Assembly (NCBI GenBank): GCA_963931165.1 | Contig: OZ006985.1 | Span: 1,116,001 to 1,180,000, forward strand | Source of the DNA: Ornithoclostridium sp944380285 | GTDB lineage: Bacteria > Bacillota > Clostridia > Christensenellales > UBA3700 | Reading direction: 5' to 3' | Length of the DNA: 64,000 nt | Shown here: positions 40,019 to 49,894 of the stretch, piece after piece | Layout: each line of letters begins with the position of its first letter | How positions within the stretch are numbered: the first letter of the stretch is position 1 | Notes under the pieces: model-generated | Database searches by the model: none | The model's input: only the letters and a program-made list of their open reading frames with translations | What the model was told of the DNA's origin: nothing | Program-made: the position numbers and the translations under genes

Positions 40019-41044
40019 ATGGACGACAGGCTTTCGGACAGAAAGAAAAAGGTGCTAAACGCGTTGGTGGACAGCTACATCACCGACGCGGAACCCATTT
40101 CGTCTTCCGCGATCAAAAACAAGTATATGCCGGACGTGTCGTCGGCGACGATACGCAGCGAACTTGCGACGCTCGAAGAGTTGGGCTATCTTGTCCAACC
40201 GCACGTCAGCAGCGGCAGAGTGCCGTCGGCGAAGGCATATCGCTTTTATGTCGACTGCCTTTTGAGCGAGTGCGGCGACACGGACGTCGACGGGCTGGAC
40301 GAGACGCTCAAAAGGCGCATGAGTTCGGTCGAGGAGTTGGTGCGCGAGACCGCCAAGACGGTCAGCGACGTGACCAATTACACTTCGCTGATGGTGCTGT
40401 CCGGCGCGGACAGTCTCACGGTCAAAGAGGTCAAATTGGTCGACCTTTACGACGACAGCGCGCTCGTGCTCGTCATCACCGACGCCGGCGTCATCAAGGA
40501 TAAGACCGTCGCGGTGCCAAAGGACGCGGACGGCAACTATATAGAGCTTGCCAACCGCATCCTCAACGCGACGTTTGCGGGCAAGTCGCTTGCCGAGATC
40601 GGCAGCAGCGCTCCCGTCCTCGAAGAGAACATCGAAGGGATGAAGGCGCTCGTCGACGAGGTGATCAGGCTGCTTGCCGAATACAAGCGGGCGAGGGAGA
40701 GCGAGCTCTATCTCGAGGGCGCGGACAAGATCTTTCAATACCCCGAGGCGAGGGACGTGGACAATGTGCGCAGCTTTGTGTCCATCATCTCCAAAAAGGA
40801 GAAGCTGCACGACCTCGTCGCCGGCGACGGAGACCTCGAGATCGACGTCAAGATCGGCGAACAGGCGTCCGAGGACCTCAAACATATGGCGCTCGTCACC
40901 GCGCGCTATTCAGTCGACGGCAAGGAGATAGGGCATGTCGGCGTCATCGGACCCGAGCGCATGGACTACAAAAAGGTGATGAGCGTGCTCAGACAATTGG
41001 TCAGGGCGTTCGATAAAAAGGACAACGATCCCGATACGGAGTGA
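40019..41044 (+). CDS. hrcA: Heat-inducible transcription repressor HrcA
   Basis: 341 residues. N-terminal winged helix LSDRKKKVLNALVDSYITDAEPISSSAIKNKYMPDVSSATIRSELATLEELGYLVQPHVSSGRVPSAKAYRFYVD is diagnostic for HrcA. The central GAF-like and C-terminal dimerisation parts follow. It binds CIRCE and depends on GroE for folding in known cases. Start at ATG 40019 after GGAGGAAAG; the frame runs further upstream through the CIRCE region but is not used. First gene of hrcA-grpE-dnaK-dnaJ. Confidence 0.95.
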   Translation: MDDRLSDRKKKVLNALVDSYITDAEPISSSAIKNKYMPDVSSATIRSELATLEELGYLVQPHVSSGRVPSAKAYRFYVDCLLSECGDTDVDGLDETLKRRMSSVEELVRETAKTVSDVTNYTSLMVLSGADSLTVKEVKLVDLYDDSALVLVITDAGVIKDKTVAVPKDADGNYIELANRILNATFAGKSLAEIGSSAPVLEENIEGMKALVDEVIRLLAEYKRARESELYLEGADKIFQYPEARDVDNVRSFVSIISKKEKLHDLVAGDGDLEIDVKIGEQASEDLKHMALVTARYSVDGKEIGHVGVIGPERMDYKKVMSVLRQLVRAFDKKDNDPDTE

Positions 41045-41046
41045 AT

Positions 41047-41565
41047 ATGGCAAAGAAAGACAAAGAAAAACAGCCTTGCGACGCCGAACAGGCGCAAGAG
41101 GCAAAGAGCTTCGAGTTCGAAGGCGCCGAGGAAGAGCAAGCCGCCCCCGCGGCGGAGGCGACCGTCCCCTTGTCGCAATACGCGAGACTGCAAGCGGACT
41201 TCGACAACTTCAAAAAGCGCAACCGCGAGACCGCGACCAGGATGTACGAAGAGGGCGTCGCGGACGTCGTCAAGGACGTCCTGCCGACGATCGACAACCT
41301 CGACACCGCGATCTCATTCCAAAAGGACGAGGCTCAAAAGAAGTCGCTCGAATTGGTGCGAAAGGCGTTCCTCGACGTGCTGGCAAGGTACGGCGTAGAG
41401 GCGATGAACGCGCTGGGCGAGGACTTCGACCCCAACAGGCACGAGGCGGTGCTCAACCGCGACGACGGTCCCGAAAAGTCGGGCAAGGTCGTCGACGTGC
41501 TTCAAAACGGATACACCCGCGGCGACAAGGTGCTCAGATACCCCAAAGTCGTCGTCGGAGAATAA
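41047..41565 (+). CDS. grpE: Nucleotide exchange factor GrpE
   Basis: 172 residues. A charged N-terminal tail (EAQEAKSFEFEGAEEEQAAP region) precedes the long dimeric coiled coil (YARLQADFDNFKKRNRETATRMYEEGVADVVKDVLPTIDNLDTAI) and the beta domain ending PNRHEAVLNRDDGPEKSGKVVDVLQNGYTRGDKVLRYPKVVV, the GrpE signature. It releases ADP from DnaK. ATG 41047 is chosen since GGAG of the hrcA end is at the right distance; a GTG 6 nt earlier overlaps the hrcA stop. Confidence 0.95.
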   Translation: MAKKDKEKQPCDAEQAQEAKSFEFEGAEEEQAAPAAEATVPLSQYARLQADFDNFKKRNRETATRMYEEGVADVVKDVLPTIDNLDTAISFQKDEAQKKSLELVRKAFLDVLARYGVEAMNALGEDFDPNRHEAVLNRDDGPEKSGKVVDVLQNGYTRGDKVLRYPKVVVGE

Positions 41566-41589
41566 TTTCAGAAAAAGGAGAAAACAGAT

Positions 41590-43425
<1,836 letters not shown>

Positions 43426-43435
43426 TGAGGAGATC

Positions 43436-43463
43436 GGGATCGCGCGGCGCTTCGCGCGATCCC
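43436..43463 (+). other. Stable hairpin between dnaK and dnaJ
   Basis: GGGATCGCGCG and CGCGCGATCCC pair perfectly (11 bp) around GCGCTT; flanking GATC/GCATC adds pairs. No T-run follows, so it is not a terminator. GAGGAG (43427-43432) lies before the hairpin and the dnaJ ATG after it, so the fold may bring them to normal spacing. Confidence 0.7.
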
Positions 43464-43473
43464 GCATCGAAAA

Positions 43474-44607
43474 ATGGCAAAAGATCTGTATCAAATCCTC
43501 GGAGTCGACAAGAACGCCGACGACGAGACGATAAAAAAGGCGTACCGCAAACTCGCGCTCAAATATCACCCCGATCGCTACGCGACCGCGACGGACGCCG
43601 AAAAGAAAGAGGCGGAGGAAAAGTTCAAGGAGATCAACCACGCCTACGAAGTGCTGTCCGACAAGACCAAGCGCGGCAATTACGACGCGTACGGCGACGA
43701 GAACGGACCGCAGTTCGGCGGCGGAGGCGGTTCCGGCTTTTCGGGCTTCTCGGGAGCGGGCGGCTTCGACGACATCCTCAACTCCTTCTTCGGCGGATTC
43801 GGCGGCCGCAGCCGCAGCGCAAACCCCAACGCGCCCGTCGACGGCGAGGACATCACCGTCAGGCTCAACCTCACCTTCGAAGAGGCGTATTTCGGCGTCG
43901 AAAAGCAGATCAACGTCGTGCGCAGCGAGGAGTGTCCCGACTGTCACGGCAGCGGCGCGCGCGACGCGTCGTCCGTCCATACCTGCCCCTATTGCCACGG
44001 CACCGGCTATGTCACGCAGCGACAGCAGACGCTGTTCGGCGTGCAGACGGTGCGCACCGTGTGCTCCAATTGCGGAGGCAAGGGCAAGGTCGTCGGCGAC
44101 AAGTGCCGCACTTGCAAGGGCAACGGCTATGTCCGCCGCAACGCGACCGTCAAGGTCAAGATCCCGGCGGGCGTCGATTCGGGCGTCAACATCACCGTTC
44201 GCAACGAGGGCAACGCGGGGCGCAACGGCGGCATGAAGGGCAACCTCGTCCTCGTCGTCTACGTCGCCGAAAGTCCGCGCTACAAGCGCATGGGCTACGA
44301 CCTGTATATGACCCTGCCGATAGGCTTTTATAGCGCCGCGGTCGGCTGCAAGATCGAGGTGGACACGATGAAGGGCAAGGCGGTGTGCAACATCCCCGAG
44401 GCGACTCAATCGGGCACCAAGATCCGCATCAAGGGCTACGGCGTCAAGATGCTCAACCGCGACGGCTACGGCGATCTCTACATCACCGTCAAGGTCGAGA
44501 CGCCAAAAGGGCTCAACCGCAAGCAGCAGCAATTGCTTGCCGACTTCGAGGCGAGCCTGTCCGAAGGGCAGTACCCGCAAGTCAAGAAGTACAACAGCGG
44601 CAAGTGA
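43474..44607 (+). CDS. dnaJ: Chaperone protein DnaJ
   Basis: HSP40 of 377 residues. J domain with KYHPDRYA (HPD motif), Gly/Phe-rich linker (GGGGGSGFSGFSGAGGFDDILNSFFGGFGGRSR), four zinc repeats (CPDCHGSG, CPYCHGTG, CSNCGGKG, CRTCKGNG), and two beta C-terminal domains. It stimulates DnaK ATPase and binds clients. No Shine-Dalgarno stands right before the ATG; see the hairpin at 43436. Last gene of the hrcA operon, followed by a terminator. Confidence 0.96.
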   Translation: MAKDLYQILGVDKNADDETIKKAYRKLALKYHPDRYATATDAEKKEAEEKFKEINHAYEVLSDKTKRGNYDAYGDENGPQFGGGGGSGFSGFSGAGGFDDILNSFFGGFGGRSRSANPNAPVDGEDITVRLNLTFEEAYFGVEKQINVVRSEECPDCHGSGARDASSVHTCPYCHGTGYVTQRQQTLFGVQTVRTVCSNCGGKGKVVGDKCRTCKGNGYVRRNATVKVKIPAGVDSGVNITVRNEGNAGRNGGMKGNLVLVVYVAESPRYKRMGYDLYMTLPIGFYSAAVGCKIEVDTMKGKAVCNIPEATQSGTKIRIKGYGVKMLNRDGYGDLYITVKVETPKGLNRKQQQLLADFEASLSEGQYPQVKKYNSGK

Positions 44608-44617
44608 GCGGCAAGAC

Positions 44618-44652
44618 AAAAAATACGCGCGGCGAAAGCTGCGCATTTTTTT
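44618..44652 (+). terminator. Intrinsic terminator of the hrcA-dnaJ operon
   Basis: AAAAAATACGCGCGGC and GCTGCGCATTTTTTT pair around GAAA, with the T-run in the 3' arm; 11 bp after dnaJ. Confidence 0.82.
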
Positions 44653-44686
44653 GCGCAAAAACGGCGTTGCGCCGCATCGACAAAAT

Positions 44687-44907
44687 CGGAGTATACTCCG
44701 ACAAGTCGGTTATATTGAGTGAAAAAACGGAGTATACTCCGACAAGTCGGTTATATTGGGTGAAAAAATGGACTATACTCCGACAAGTCGGTTATATCGA
44801 GCGAAAAAGCGGAGTATATTCCGACAAGTCGGTTATATTGAGGTGAAAATCAGAGTATACTCCGGCAAGGCGGTTATATCTAGATGAAAGGTGGAGTGTA
44901 TTCCGGC
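44687..44907. repeat. Six tandem 41-bp repeats carrying palindromes
   Basis: Units start at 44687, 44728, 44769, 44810, 44851 and 44892 (last one partial). Each begins CGGAGTATACTCCG, a perfect 14-bp palindrome in unit 1, overlapping CCGACAAGTCGG, a second dyad, then GTTATATTG and A-rich bases. Units 3-6 drift. The array fills the gap between the convergent dnaJ and lysA. There are no spacers, so it is not a CRISPR. Confidence 0.9.
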
Positions 44908-44943
44908 AAAAAACATCCCGAGGCGGTTGCTTCGGGATGTTTG
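44908..44943 (-). terminator. Intrinsic terminator of lysA
   Basis: Minus strand: AACATCCCGA and TCGGGATGTT form a 10-bp stem with loop AGCAACCGCC, followed by TTTT. It lies about 20 bp after the lysA stop. Confidence 0.85.
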
Positions 44944-44964
44944 GTTGTTGTTTATTTTGCTCGC

Positions 44965-46206
44965 TCAATCGAAGATCATAGTCGCGAAGTAGTCGTCCGG
45001 GGTCTCGGCGCGGCGGATGAGTTTGACAGAGCCGTCCTCGCGCAGCAACAGCTCCGCGCTGCGCAATTTGCCGTTGTAGTTGTAGCCCATCGAGAAGCCG
45101 TGCGCGCCGGCGTCGTGGATCGCGAGGATGTCGCCGATCTCCAACTCGGGCAGCATGCGGTCGACCGCGAACTTGTCGTTGTTTTCGCACAGCGAACCGA
45201 CGACGTCGTACTTGTGGTCGCAGGGCGCGTTCTCTTTGCCGAGCACGGTGATGTGGTGGTACGCGCCGTACATCGCCGGGCGCATGAGGTTGGCGGCGCA
45301 GGCGTCCACGCCGGCGTACTCCTTGTAGATGTGCTTGAAGTGGACGACCGTCGTGATCAGGTTGCCGTAGGGACCGAGCATGAATCTGCCCAGCTCCGTG
45401 CGCAGCGAAGGCTTCATGTTGCCGGTGAACGCGCGCTCGTATTGAGCCTTGACGCCGTCGGCGATCGCATAGATGTCGGGCATCTCGTCGGTCGGCAGAT
45501 AGGGGATGCCGATGCCGCCCGACAAATTGACGAACTTGAAGTTCGCGCCCGTCTCGGCGTGAAGTTCGCACGCGGTGTCGAACAGAATGCCGGCGAGCGT
45601 GGGGTAGTACTCGTTGCCGAGGTTGTTGGACGCGAGGAAGGCGTGCAGCCCGAAGCTCTCGACGCCGAGCGCCTGCAACTTGCGCACCGCTTCGGTCAAT
45701 TGAGCGCGCGTCATGCCGTATTTGGCGTCCTGCGGCGTGCCCATGATCTGCTTGTTGATCGCGAAGTCCTTGCCGTTGTTGAAGCGCAGCGACACCGTCT
45801 TGGGCATTTTGCCGCCGGCGACCTTTGCGAGAAAGTCGACGTGCGTGATGTCGTCGAGCGTGATCGTCGCGCCGAGACGAAGCGCCAAAGCGTATTCTTC
45901 GGCGGGGGTCTCGTTGCTGGTGAACATGATGTCGTCGCCGACGATGCCGCACTTTTCGCACAGCATCAATTCGGTCAAAGACGAGCAGTCCATCCCGCAG
46001 CCCAGCGAGTGCAGTATCTTCATGATCGTCGGGTTGGGGGTCGCCTTGACCGCGAAGTGCTCTTTGAAGCCGGCGCACCACGAGAACGCGTCATAGACAC
46101 GTCTTGCGTTGTCTTTGATCCCCTTTTCGTCATAGATGTGGAAGGGGGTGGGGTATGTCTTTTTGATCTCTTCGGCTTGCGCCTTTGTGATTATCGGTTT
46201 TTTCAT
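44965..46206 (-). CDS. lysA: Diaminopimelate decarboxylase
   Basis: PLP enzyme of 413 residues (fold III) making L-lysine from meso-diaminopimelate. Features: PTPFHIYDEKGIKDNARRV, PLP lysine in EHFAVKATPNPTIMKIL (FAVKA), GCGMDCSSLTELML, FGLHAFLASN, FKFVNLSGGIGIPYLP (phosphate-binding glycines), LRTELGRFMLGPYGNLIT, and DVVGSLCENNDKFAVDRMLPELEIGDILAIHDAGAHGFSMGYNYNGKLRSAELL with the catalytic cysteine in GSLCEN. No Shine-Dalgarno precedes the ATG; the -10 box ends six bases upstream. Confidence 0.93.
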   Translation of the reverse strand: MKKPIITKAQAEEIKKTYPTPFHIYDEKGIKDNARRVYDAFSWCAGFKEHFAVKATPNPTIMKILHSLGCGMDCSSLTELMLCEKCGIVGDDIMFTSNETPAEEYALALRLGATITLDDITHVDFLAKVAGGKMPKTVSLRFNNGKDFAINKQIMGTPQDAKYGMTRAQLTEAVRKLQALGVESFGLHAFLASNNLGNEYYPTLAGILFDTACELHAETGANFKFVNLSGGIGIPYLPTDEMPDIYAIADGVKAQYERAFTGNMKPSLRTELGRFMLGPYGNLITTVVHFKHIYKEYAGVDACAANLMRPAMYGAYHHITVLGKENAPCDHKYDVVGSLCENNDKFAVDRMLPELEIGDILAIHDAGAHGFSMGYNYNGKLRSAELLLREDGSVKLIRRAETPDDYFATMIFD

Positions 46207-46212
46207 AAGTCG

Positions 46213-46241
46213 ATTATATAAAATGTGCGCGAAGATGTCAA
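46213..46241 (-). promoter_or_regulatory. Promoter of lysA, leaderless arrangement
   Basis: Minus strand TTGACA, a 17-bp spacer and TATAAT (46213-46218) form a perfect consensus, then CGACTT and the ATG. The predicted start of the RNA is the first base of the start codon. Confidence 0.85.
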
Positions 46242-46277
46242 ATGTTTGGCGAAAGATAAGGCGCAGGGCTCAAACAA

Positions 46278-46306
46278 TTGACTTTCGCCCGTGCGCGTAT
46301 TAGAAT
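46278..46306 (+). promoter_or_regulatory. Promoter of the HAD gene, leaderless arrangement
   Basis: TTGACT (46278-46283), 17-bp spacer, TAGAAT (46301-46306), then seven bases to the ATG; no ribosome-binding site. Confidence 0.7.
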
Positions 46307-46313
46307 AAAACAT

Positions 46314-47132
46314 ATGAAATACAAGGCATTTTTTTGTGACTTTGACGGCACGATCTTTGCGGACGACCACACGATCTCGCAGCGCAATATCGACGCGATC
46401 AAAAGATATCGCGACAGGGGCGGCAAATTTTTCGTCGCCACGGGCAGGATGTTCAGTTCTATACGCCCGCACCTCGCGACCCTCGGCTTGACCGAAGGCG
46501 AGGTCATCCTCTATCAGGGCGGCGGCGTGTACGACATCGCAAAGGGCGAGCCCGTCTGGGTGCGCAACATTGCCATTGACGACGCGGTCGAGTGTCTGCG
46601 CAGGCTGGAGAGCGATCCGCGCCAAAACGTGCAAATGGTCTATATCGACGACAGGTGCTACTCGGTCGCGCCGCATCCGGCGATCGACTTGTTCTGCAAC
46701 ATCTGCAACATCGATTGCACTTTGGTCGGCGAAAAGCTGTCCGACTATGTGACAAAGAGGGGAGACGCCCCCACAAAAGTGCTCGCGATCGCCGAGGCTG
46801 ACGACGTCTATGCGATCTCGAAGGAGTACATCCCCGTGTTCGACGGCAGACTGTCGTTCACGCGCTCGCAAAAGTTCCTCGTCGAGTTCACCGCCTACGG
46901 CATCAACAAGGGCGACGCGGTGCGCAAGATGTGTGAAAAGCACGGCTTGAAACGCGAGGAGATCATCTGCATGGGCGACGCCGACAACGACATCTCGATG
47001 ATCGAATATGCGGGGCTCGGCATCGCGGTGCAAAACGCGATGGACACCACAAAGGCACACGCCGACGTCATAGGCGTGTCCAACAACCACGACGCGGTCG
47101 CTTGGGTCGTGGACAACTTCTGCGGAGATTGA
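46314..47132 (+). CDS. HAD hydrolase, Cof-type phosphatase
   Basis: 272 residues. Motif I FFCDFDGTIFADDHTIS (catalytic DFDGT), motif II FFVATGRMFSSI, motif III lysine in the HGLKREEII region, motif IV MGDADNDISMIEYAGLGIAVQNAMD. The large cap between motifs II and III marks the Cof/type IIB group that dephosphorylates sugar phosphates or cofactors. The longer frame upstream includes the promoter and is not used. hprK follows 1 bp after the stop. Confidence 0.88.
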   Translation: MKYKAFFCDFDGTIFADDHTISQRNIDAIKRYRDRGGKFFVATGRMFSSIRPHLATLGLTEGEVILYQGGGVYDIAKGEPVWVRNIAIDDAVECLRRLESDPRQNVQMVYIDDRCYSVAPHPAIDLFCNICNIDCTLVGEKLSDYVTKRGDAPTKVLAIAEADDVYAISKEYIPVFDGRLSFTRSQKFLVEFTAYGINKGDAVRKMCEKHGLKREEIICMGDADNDISMIEYAGLGIAVQNAMDTTKAHADVIGVSNNHDAVAWVVDNFCGD

Positions 47133-47133
47133 T

Positions 47134-48066
47134 ATGGAAGAAAAGCAAGAATCGACCGTGACCGCCGAGAGCGTCAAGATCAAGAACTTCTGCCGCGACT
47201 GCGGGCTTGAATTGCTGCAAGGCAACGAGCTGGATTATGTCACGTTCAGTTCGGAGCTGATCAACCGCCCGGGATTGCTGCTGACCGGCTTCGAGGACTA
47301 CTTCGGCGACGGCAGGGTGCAGGTCGTCGGCAACGCCGAATATTACTACATCCATAGCCTGCCCGAGGACGAAAAACGCAAGGCGATGGAGCGCTTTTTC
47401 AGCAAGCGAATACCGTGCATAATCTACACCCGCTCGATAAATCCGTCGCCGTATATGCTCGAGCTCGCCGAGATCCACAACATCCCCATTTTCATGTCCC
47501 ACCTGACCACGACCGCGCTCAACACCGTCGTCAGCAACTACCTCGAAAAGCTGCTCGCGCCGATGAGGTGCGTGCACGGCACATTACTTGAGATCAGCGG
47601 CATAGGCGTGCTGTTGACCGGCAGGAGCGGACAGGGCAAGAGCGAGACCGCGCTCGAATTGATCCACCGCGGGCACAGACTCGTCGCCGACGACGCGGTC
47701 ATCGTCAAACGCTTCGGCGAACAGCTGATCGGCACCGCGCCCGAAAAGATCAAGTTCTTCATGGAGGTGCGCGGCATCGGCATCATCGACATACGCAGCA
47801 TGTACGGCGTCGCGTCCGTCTTGCCGCAGAGCGCGATCGACCTCGTCATCGAGCTGCGCAAGTGGAGCGGCGACGAAGAGTTCGACCGCATCGCCGACAA
47901 GGCGGAATACGAAGAGATCCTCGGCATGACCGTCCCAAAGACAGTCTTGCCCGTCATGCCCGGCCGCAACCTCGCGGTCGTCGTCGAGGTCGCCGCGCGC
48001 AACCTGCGCATGAAGCGCATGGGCTATGACGCCTGGGGCGATCTGATGAAAAATTTGAAGGATTGA
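47134..48066 (+). CDS. hprK: HPr kinase/phosphorylase
   Basis: 310 residues, the family's usual length. P-loop GRSGQGKSETALELIHRGHRLVADDAVIVKR (Walker A at about residue 160 and the HPrK signature), and the C-terminal signature EVRGIGIIDIRSMYGV. It phosphorylates Ser46 of HPr (and of Crh) in response to glycolytic intermediates and thus drives carbon catabolite control. It is the second gene after the HAD phosphatase and is followed by a 58-residue ORF. A Crh/HPr-like gene lies 2 kb downstream. Confidence 0.95.
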   Translation: MEEKQESTVTAESVKIKNFCRDCGLELLQGNELDYVTFSSELINRPGLLLTGFEDYFGDGRVQVVGNAEYYYIHSLPEDEKRKAMERFFSKRIPCIIYTRSINPSPYMLELAEIHNIPIFMSHLTTTALNTVVSNYLEKLLAPMRCVHGTLLEISGIGVLLTGRSGQGKSETALELIHRGHRLVADDAVIVKRFGEQLIGTAPEKIKFFMEVRGIGIIDIRSMYGVASVLPQSAIDLVIELRKWSGDEEFDRIADKAEYEEILGMTVPKTVLPVMPGRNLAVVVEVAARNLRMKRMGYDAWGDLMKNLKD

Positions 48067-48067
48067 C

Positions 48068-48244
48068 ATGGACAACTACGAAAGGATGAAACTTGCCGAA
48101 AAGTTCGACGAAGACTGCGACTTCATCGAGGACTACGGCGACCTCGAGGACGCCGAAAAGTTCGAGAGCGACGCCGACGCATTCAAGCGAAAGTACAAAG
48201 AATTCTACACCGACATCAAACTCTCCCATAAGGAAGATTGGTGA
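48068..48244 (+). CDS. Small acidic protein after hprK
   Basis: 58 residues: MDNYERMKLAEKFDEDCDFI, then an acidic, helical middle (EDYGDLEDAEKFESDADAFK) and RKYKEFYTDIKLSHKEDW. It starts 1 bp after the hprK stop. Codon use resembles its neighbours (GAC, AAG, TTC), which supports coding. No family recognised. Its TGA stop overlaps the first bases of a complete CTAAGAC element. Confidence 0.6.
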   Translation: MDNYERMKLAEKFDEDCDFIEDYGDLEDAEKFESDADAFKRKYKEFYTDIKLSHKEDW

Positions 48245-48456
48245 CCGCGCAAGCGGTCACCAAGACGCGGTTTTGAGCGGATCTTTTCCGCTCATACTGC
48301 GTCTTACCCCTTGCTAAGACCGCAGAGGGTATTGAGCTGCGGGGATGCGACTTGTCTGAGCGGAAAATCTCTCGCTCAAAACTAAACCGAAAGCAAAAGG
48401 ACGGCAAAAATTGTCGTCCTTTTCTTTCGGCGCGTCTTCGTAACCGTTGCGCGGTC
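48243..48456 (+). ncRNA. CTAAGAC element, complete copy E4 (after the 58-residue ORF)
   Basis: 214 nt starting on the GA of the upstream stop. Very close to E2, with P1 48243-48269 pairing to 48431-48456, TTTTCCGCTCA/TGAGCGGAAAA, and core GCTAAGACCGCAGAGGGTAT plus TGA. The second arm reads AAAAGGACGGCA/TGTCGTCCTTTT where E2 has AGAGG/CCTCT, a compensated A-T for G-C change. Followed by TAGTTAGGG, so no T-run. Confidence 0.75.
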
Positions 48457-48792
48457 TAGTTAGGGCTTGTTACGTCGACAAAGATACGCGGCGGCTTTTA
48501 CGCAGGGGCTTCACCTCGCCGCTCGCTAAGACCGCAGAGGGTATTGACCATTTTAGTTCCGCACCACCTTTGGGGTGCGGCACTTTTTACCGCTTTGGGC
48601 GGCTCGTTTGCGCGCTTTTGCGTTTCAGAGAACGCTCGCGTACCATTGAGGTACAGCTCGCAACCTCTTCGTCGCAAAATCATCGCAAGTCGCTCGTCCA
48701 AAGCTGCCTGGTACTGTCTATCAAATATAGGCATTGAATAATATTGAGATGAGAAATGTTTGTCGGTTCGTCCGCATACACGCGGCGCGGTC
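48457..48792 (+). repeat. CTAAGAC element interrupted by a GGTTGYGA element
   Basis: Left part GCGGCGGCTTTTACGCAGGG and core GCTAAGACCGCAGAGGGTAT-TGACC end abruptly at about 48547; copy B follows in minus orientation to about 48740. Then GTCGGTTCGTCCGCATACAC and final GCGCGGTC resume the CTAAGAC family. Confidence 0.55.
48547..48740 (-). repeat. GGTTGYGA element, copy B
   Basis: Read on the minus strand: GATAGACAGTACCAGGCAGC, GAGCGACTTG, GGTTGCGAGC, hairpin TGTACC-TCAAT-GGTACG, GAGCGTTC, CCGCCCAAAGCGG and terminal CCGCACC...GGTGCGG. It sits directly after GGGTATTGACC of a CTAAGAC core. Confidence 0.6.
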
Positions 48793-48863
48793 TATTTTTA
48801 GGCTCGGTACGTCGACGGGTAGGCAGGGAGCAATTTGATTGTCGTTTCTTCTTGCGGTGTATC

Positions 48864-48974
48864 ATGCCAAAAGTCAAAATGAAAAGTAGCTTTTTGTGTA
48901 TAAGGTTACGATTACATCTCGCCCAACCGCGTTTGGGCGAGATACGGTAACGCCCTCGTCGAATGACCGCACAA
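48864..48974 (-). repeat. Partial inverted copy of the 266-bp repeat of 51215-51959
   Basis: Matches the reverse complement of about 51223-51330: AAAAGTCAAAATGAAAAGTA, then GGTTACGATTACATC and hairpin TCTCGCCCAA/TTGGGCGAGA closed by GTTAC/GTAAC. Lies 2.3 kb from the direct pair. Confidence 0.55.
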
Positions 48975-49029
48975 AATGTGCGATGCAGAACCGAGCAGAT
49001 CACCGCAACCAAATTATTAAAAGTTGGCA

Positions 49030-49216
49030 TAGAATCGATTAGATAAACGTAATCACGAAGCATTGAGCGAAAGATTTTGTGTAAATTTTGCGCCGAAAGG
49101 GTTGTGACGCGTACCTCAATGGTACGCGAGCGTTCCGAGAGGCGCAAAAGAACGCAAAAGATTTGCTCAAGGCGTGACCTGAGCCGCGCCGCAAAGCGAG
49201 CGCGGAACAGAAAAGG
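49030..49216 (+). repeat. GGTTGYGA element, copy C
   Basis: GATTAGATAAAC, GCGCCGAAAGGGTTGTGA, hairpin CGCGTACC-TCAAT-GGTACGCG, AGCGTTCCGAGAGGCGC and terminal CCGCGCCGC-AAA-GCGAGCGCGG. Not inserted in a recognisable CTAAGAC element. Confidence 0.6.
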
Positions 49217-49257
49217 ACCGCGAACGGTGAGTGAGCGCTCGTCCCGTGGGAAGGGGT

Positions 49258-49361
49258 ATTTTAGGGGAAAACCGAAAATAGCGAGTATGAGAAACGGCGA
49301 CGATTGCTTTTGCAATCACCGCCGTTGCGATTCGAAGCGTTATTTTCGGGTGTCCCCTAAA
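49258..49361. repeat. 104-bp palindromic element
   Basis: Arms TTTTAGGGGA..CCGAAAATA (49258-49282) and their complement (49336-49361) enclose a second hairpin AACGGCG/CGCCGTT with GATTGC-TTTT-GCAATC at its tip. It ends 12 bp from the stop of the DUF4364 gene and could terminate it, but has the form of a miniature transposable element. Confidence 0.6.
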
Positions 49362-49373
49362 AGCGGAGCAACT

Positions 49374-49892
49374 TCAGTCCAGCAGATTCTCGTGTATGAA
49401 TTCGTACACCGTCGACGCCTTTTCGGGCCAGATCTTGTACAGCCATTTGGCGGTGTTGCGGTCTTGGACGACGAGGCGGATCTCCATCAATTGCACGGAC
49501 GTGCTCTCGATCTTGAGCACGACGGTATAGCTTTGGTCGTGGTTGCGGAAATAGTCGGACGTATAGTCCTGCTTTTTGCGATAGTTGAAGCGGTTTTGCT
49601 TGATGTCCTCGATGATGCTCTCGCGCACCGAGTTGGGGATGTTGGTATAGAAATGACTGAGGCACTCTCTGCCGTCGGCGGTGATCGCATAGCGCTTGGC
49701 CGCCTTGCCCTGCGACACGACGGCGATGAAGCCCGACGCGACGAGCGACGCGAAGGCGCCCTTGCAGTCGATGTAGGGGATCCAGCCGTTGGCGTCCGCC
49801 ATCTCGACGACGATATCTTCCTGCATGGGCACCTCGAGCTTGTCGAAGATGAACAGCAGGATGAGTTTGTCGACCATGTCCCGTTCCATCAT
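49374..49892 (-). CDS. DUF4364 family protein
   Basis: 172 residues, recognised as DUF4364, a family common in Clostridia and thought to be wHTH DNA-binding. The N-terminal half has a winged-helix pattern (DKLILLFIFDKLEVPMQEDIVVEMADANGWIPYIDCKGAFASLVASGFIAVVSQGKAAKRYAITADGRECLSHF), followed by RESIIEDIKQNRFNYRKKQDYTSDYFRNHDQSYTVVLKIES. Function unknown. It starts 2 bp after the Crh-like gene on the same strand, so the two form one operon. Confidence 0.8.
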   Translation of the reverse strand: MMERDMVDKLILLFIFDKLEVPMQEDIVVEMADANGWIPYIDCKGAFASLVASGFIAVVSQGKAAKRYAITADGRECLSHFYTNIPNSVRESIIEDIKQNRFNYRKKQDYTSDYFRNHDQSYTVVLKIESTSVQLMEIRLVVQDRNTAKWLYKIWPEKASTVYEFIHENLLD

Positions 49893-49894
49893 GG

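Noticed and set aside
44687..44907. CRISPR array
   Set aside because: The 41-bp units are contiguous, without variable spacers, and there are no cas genes in the window.
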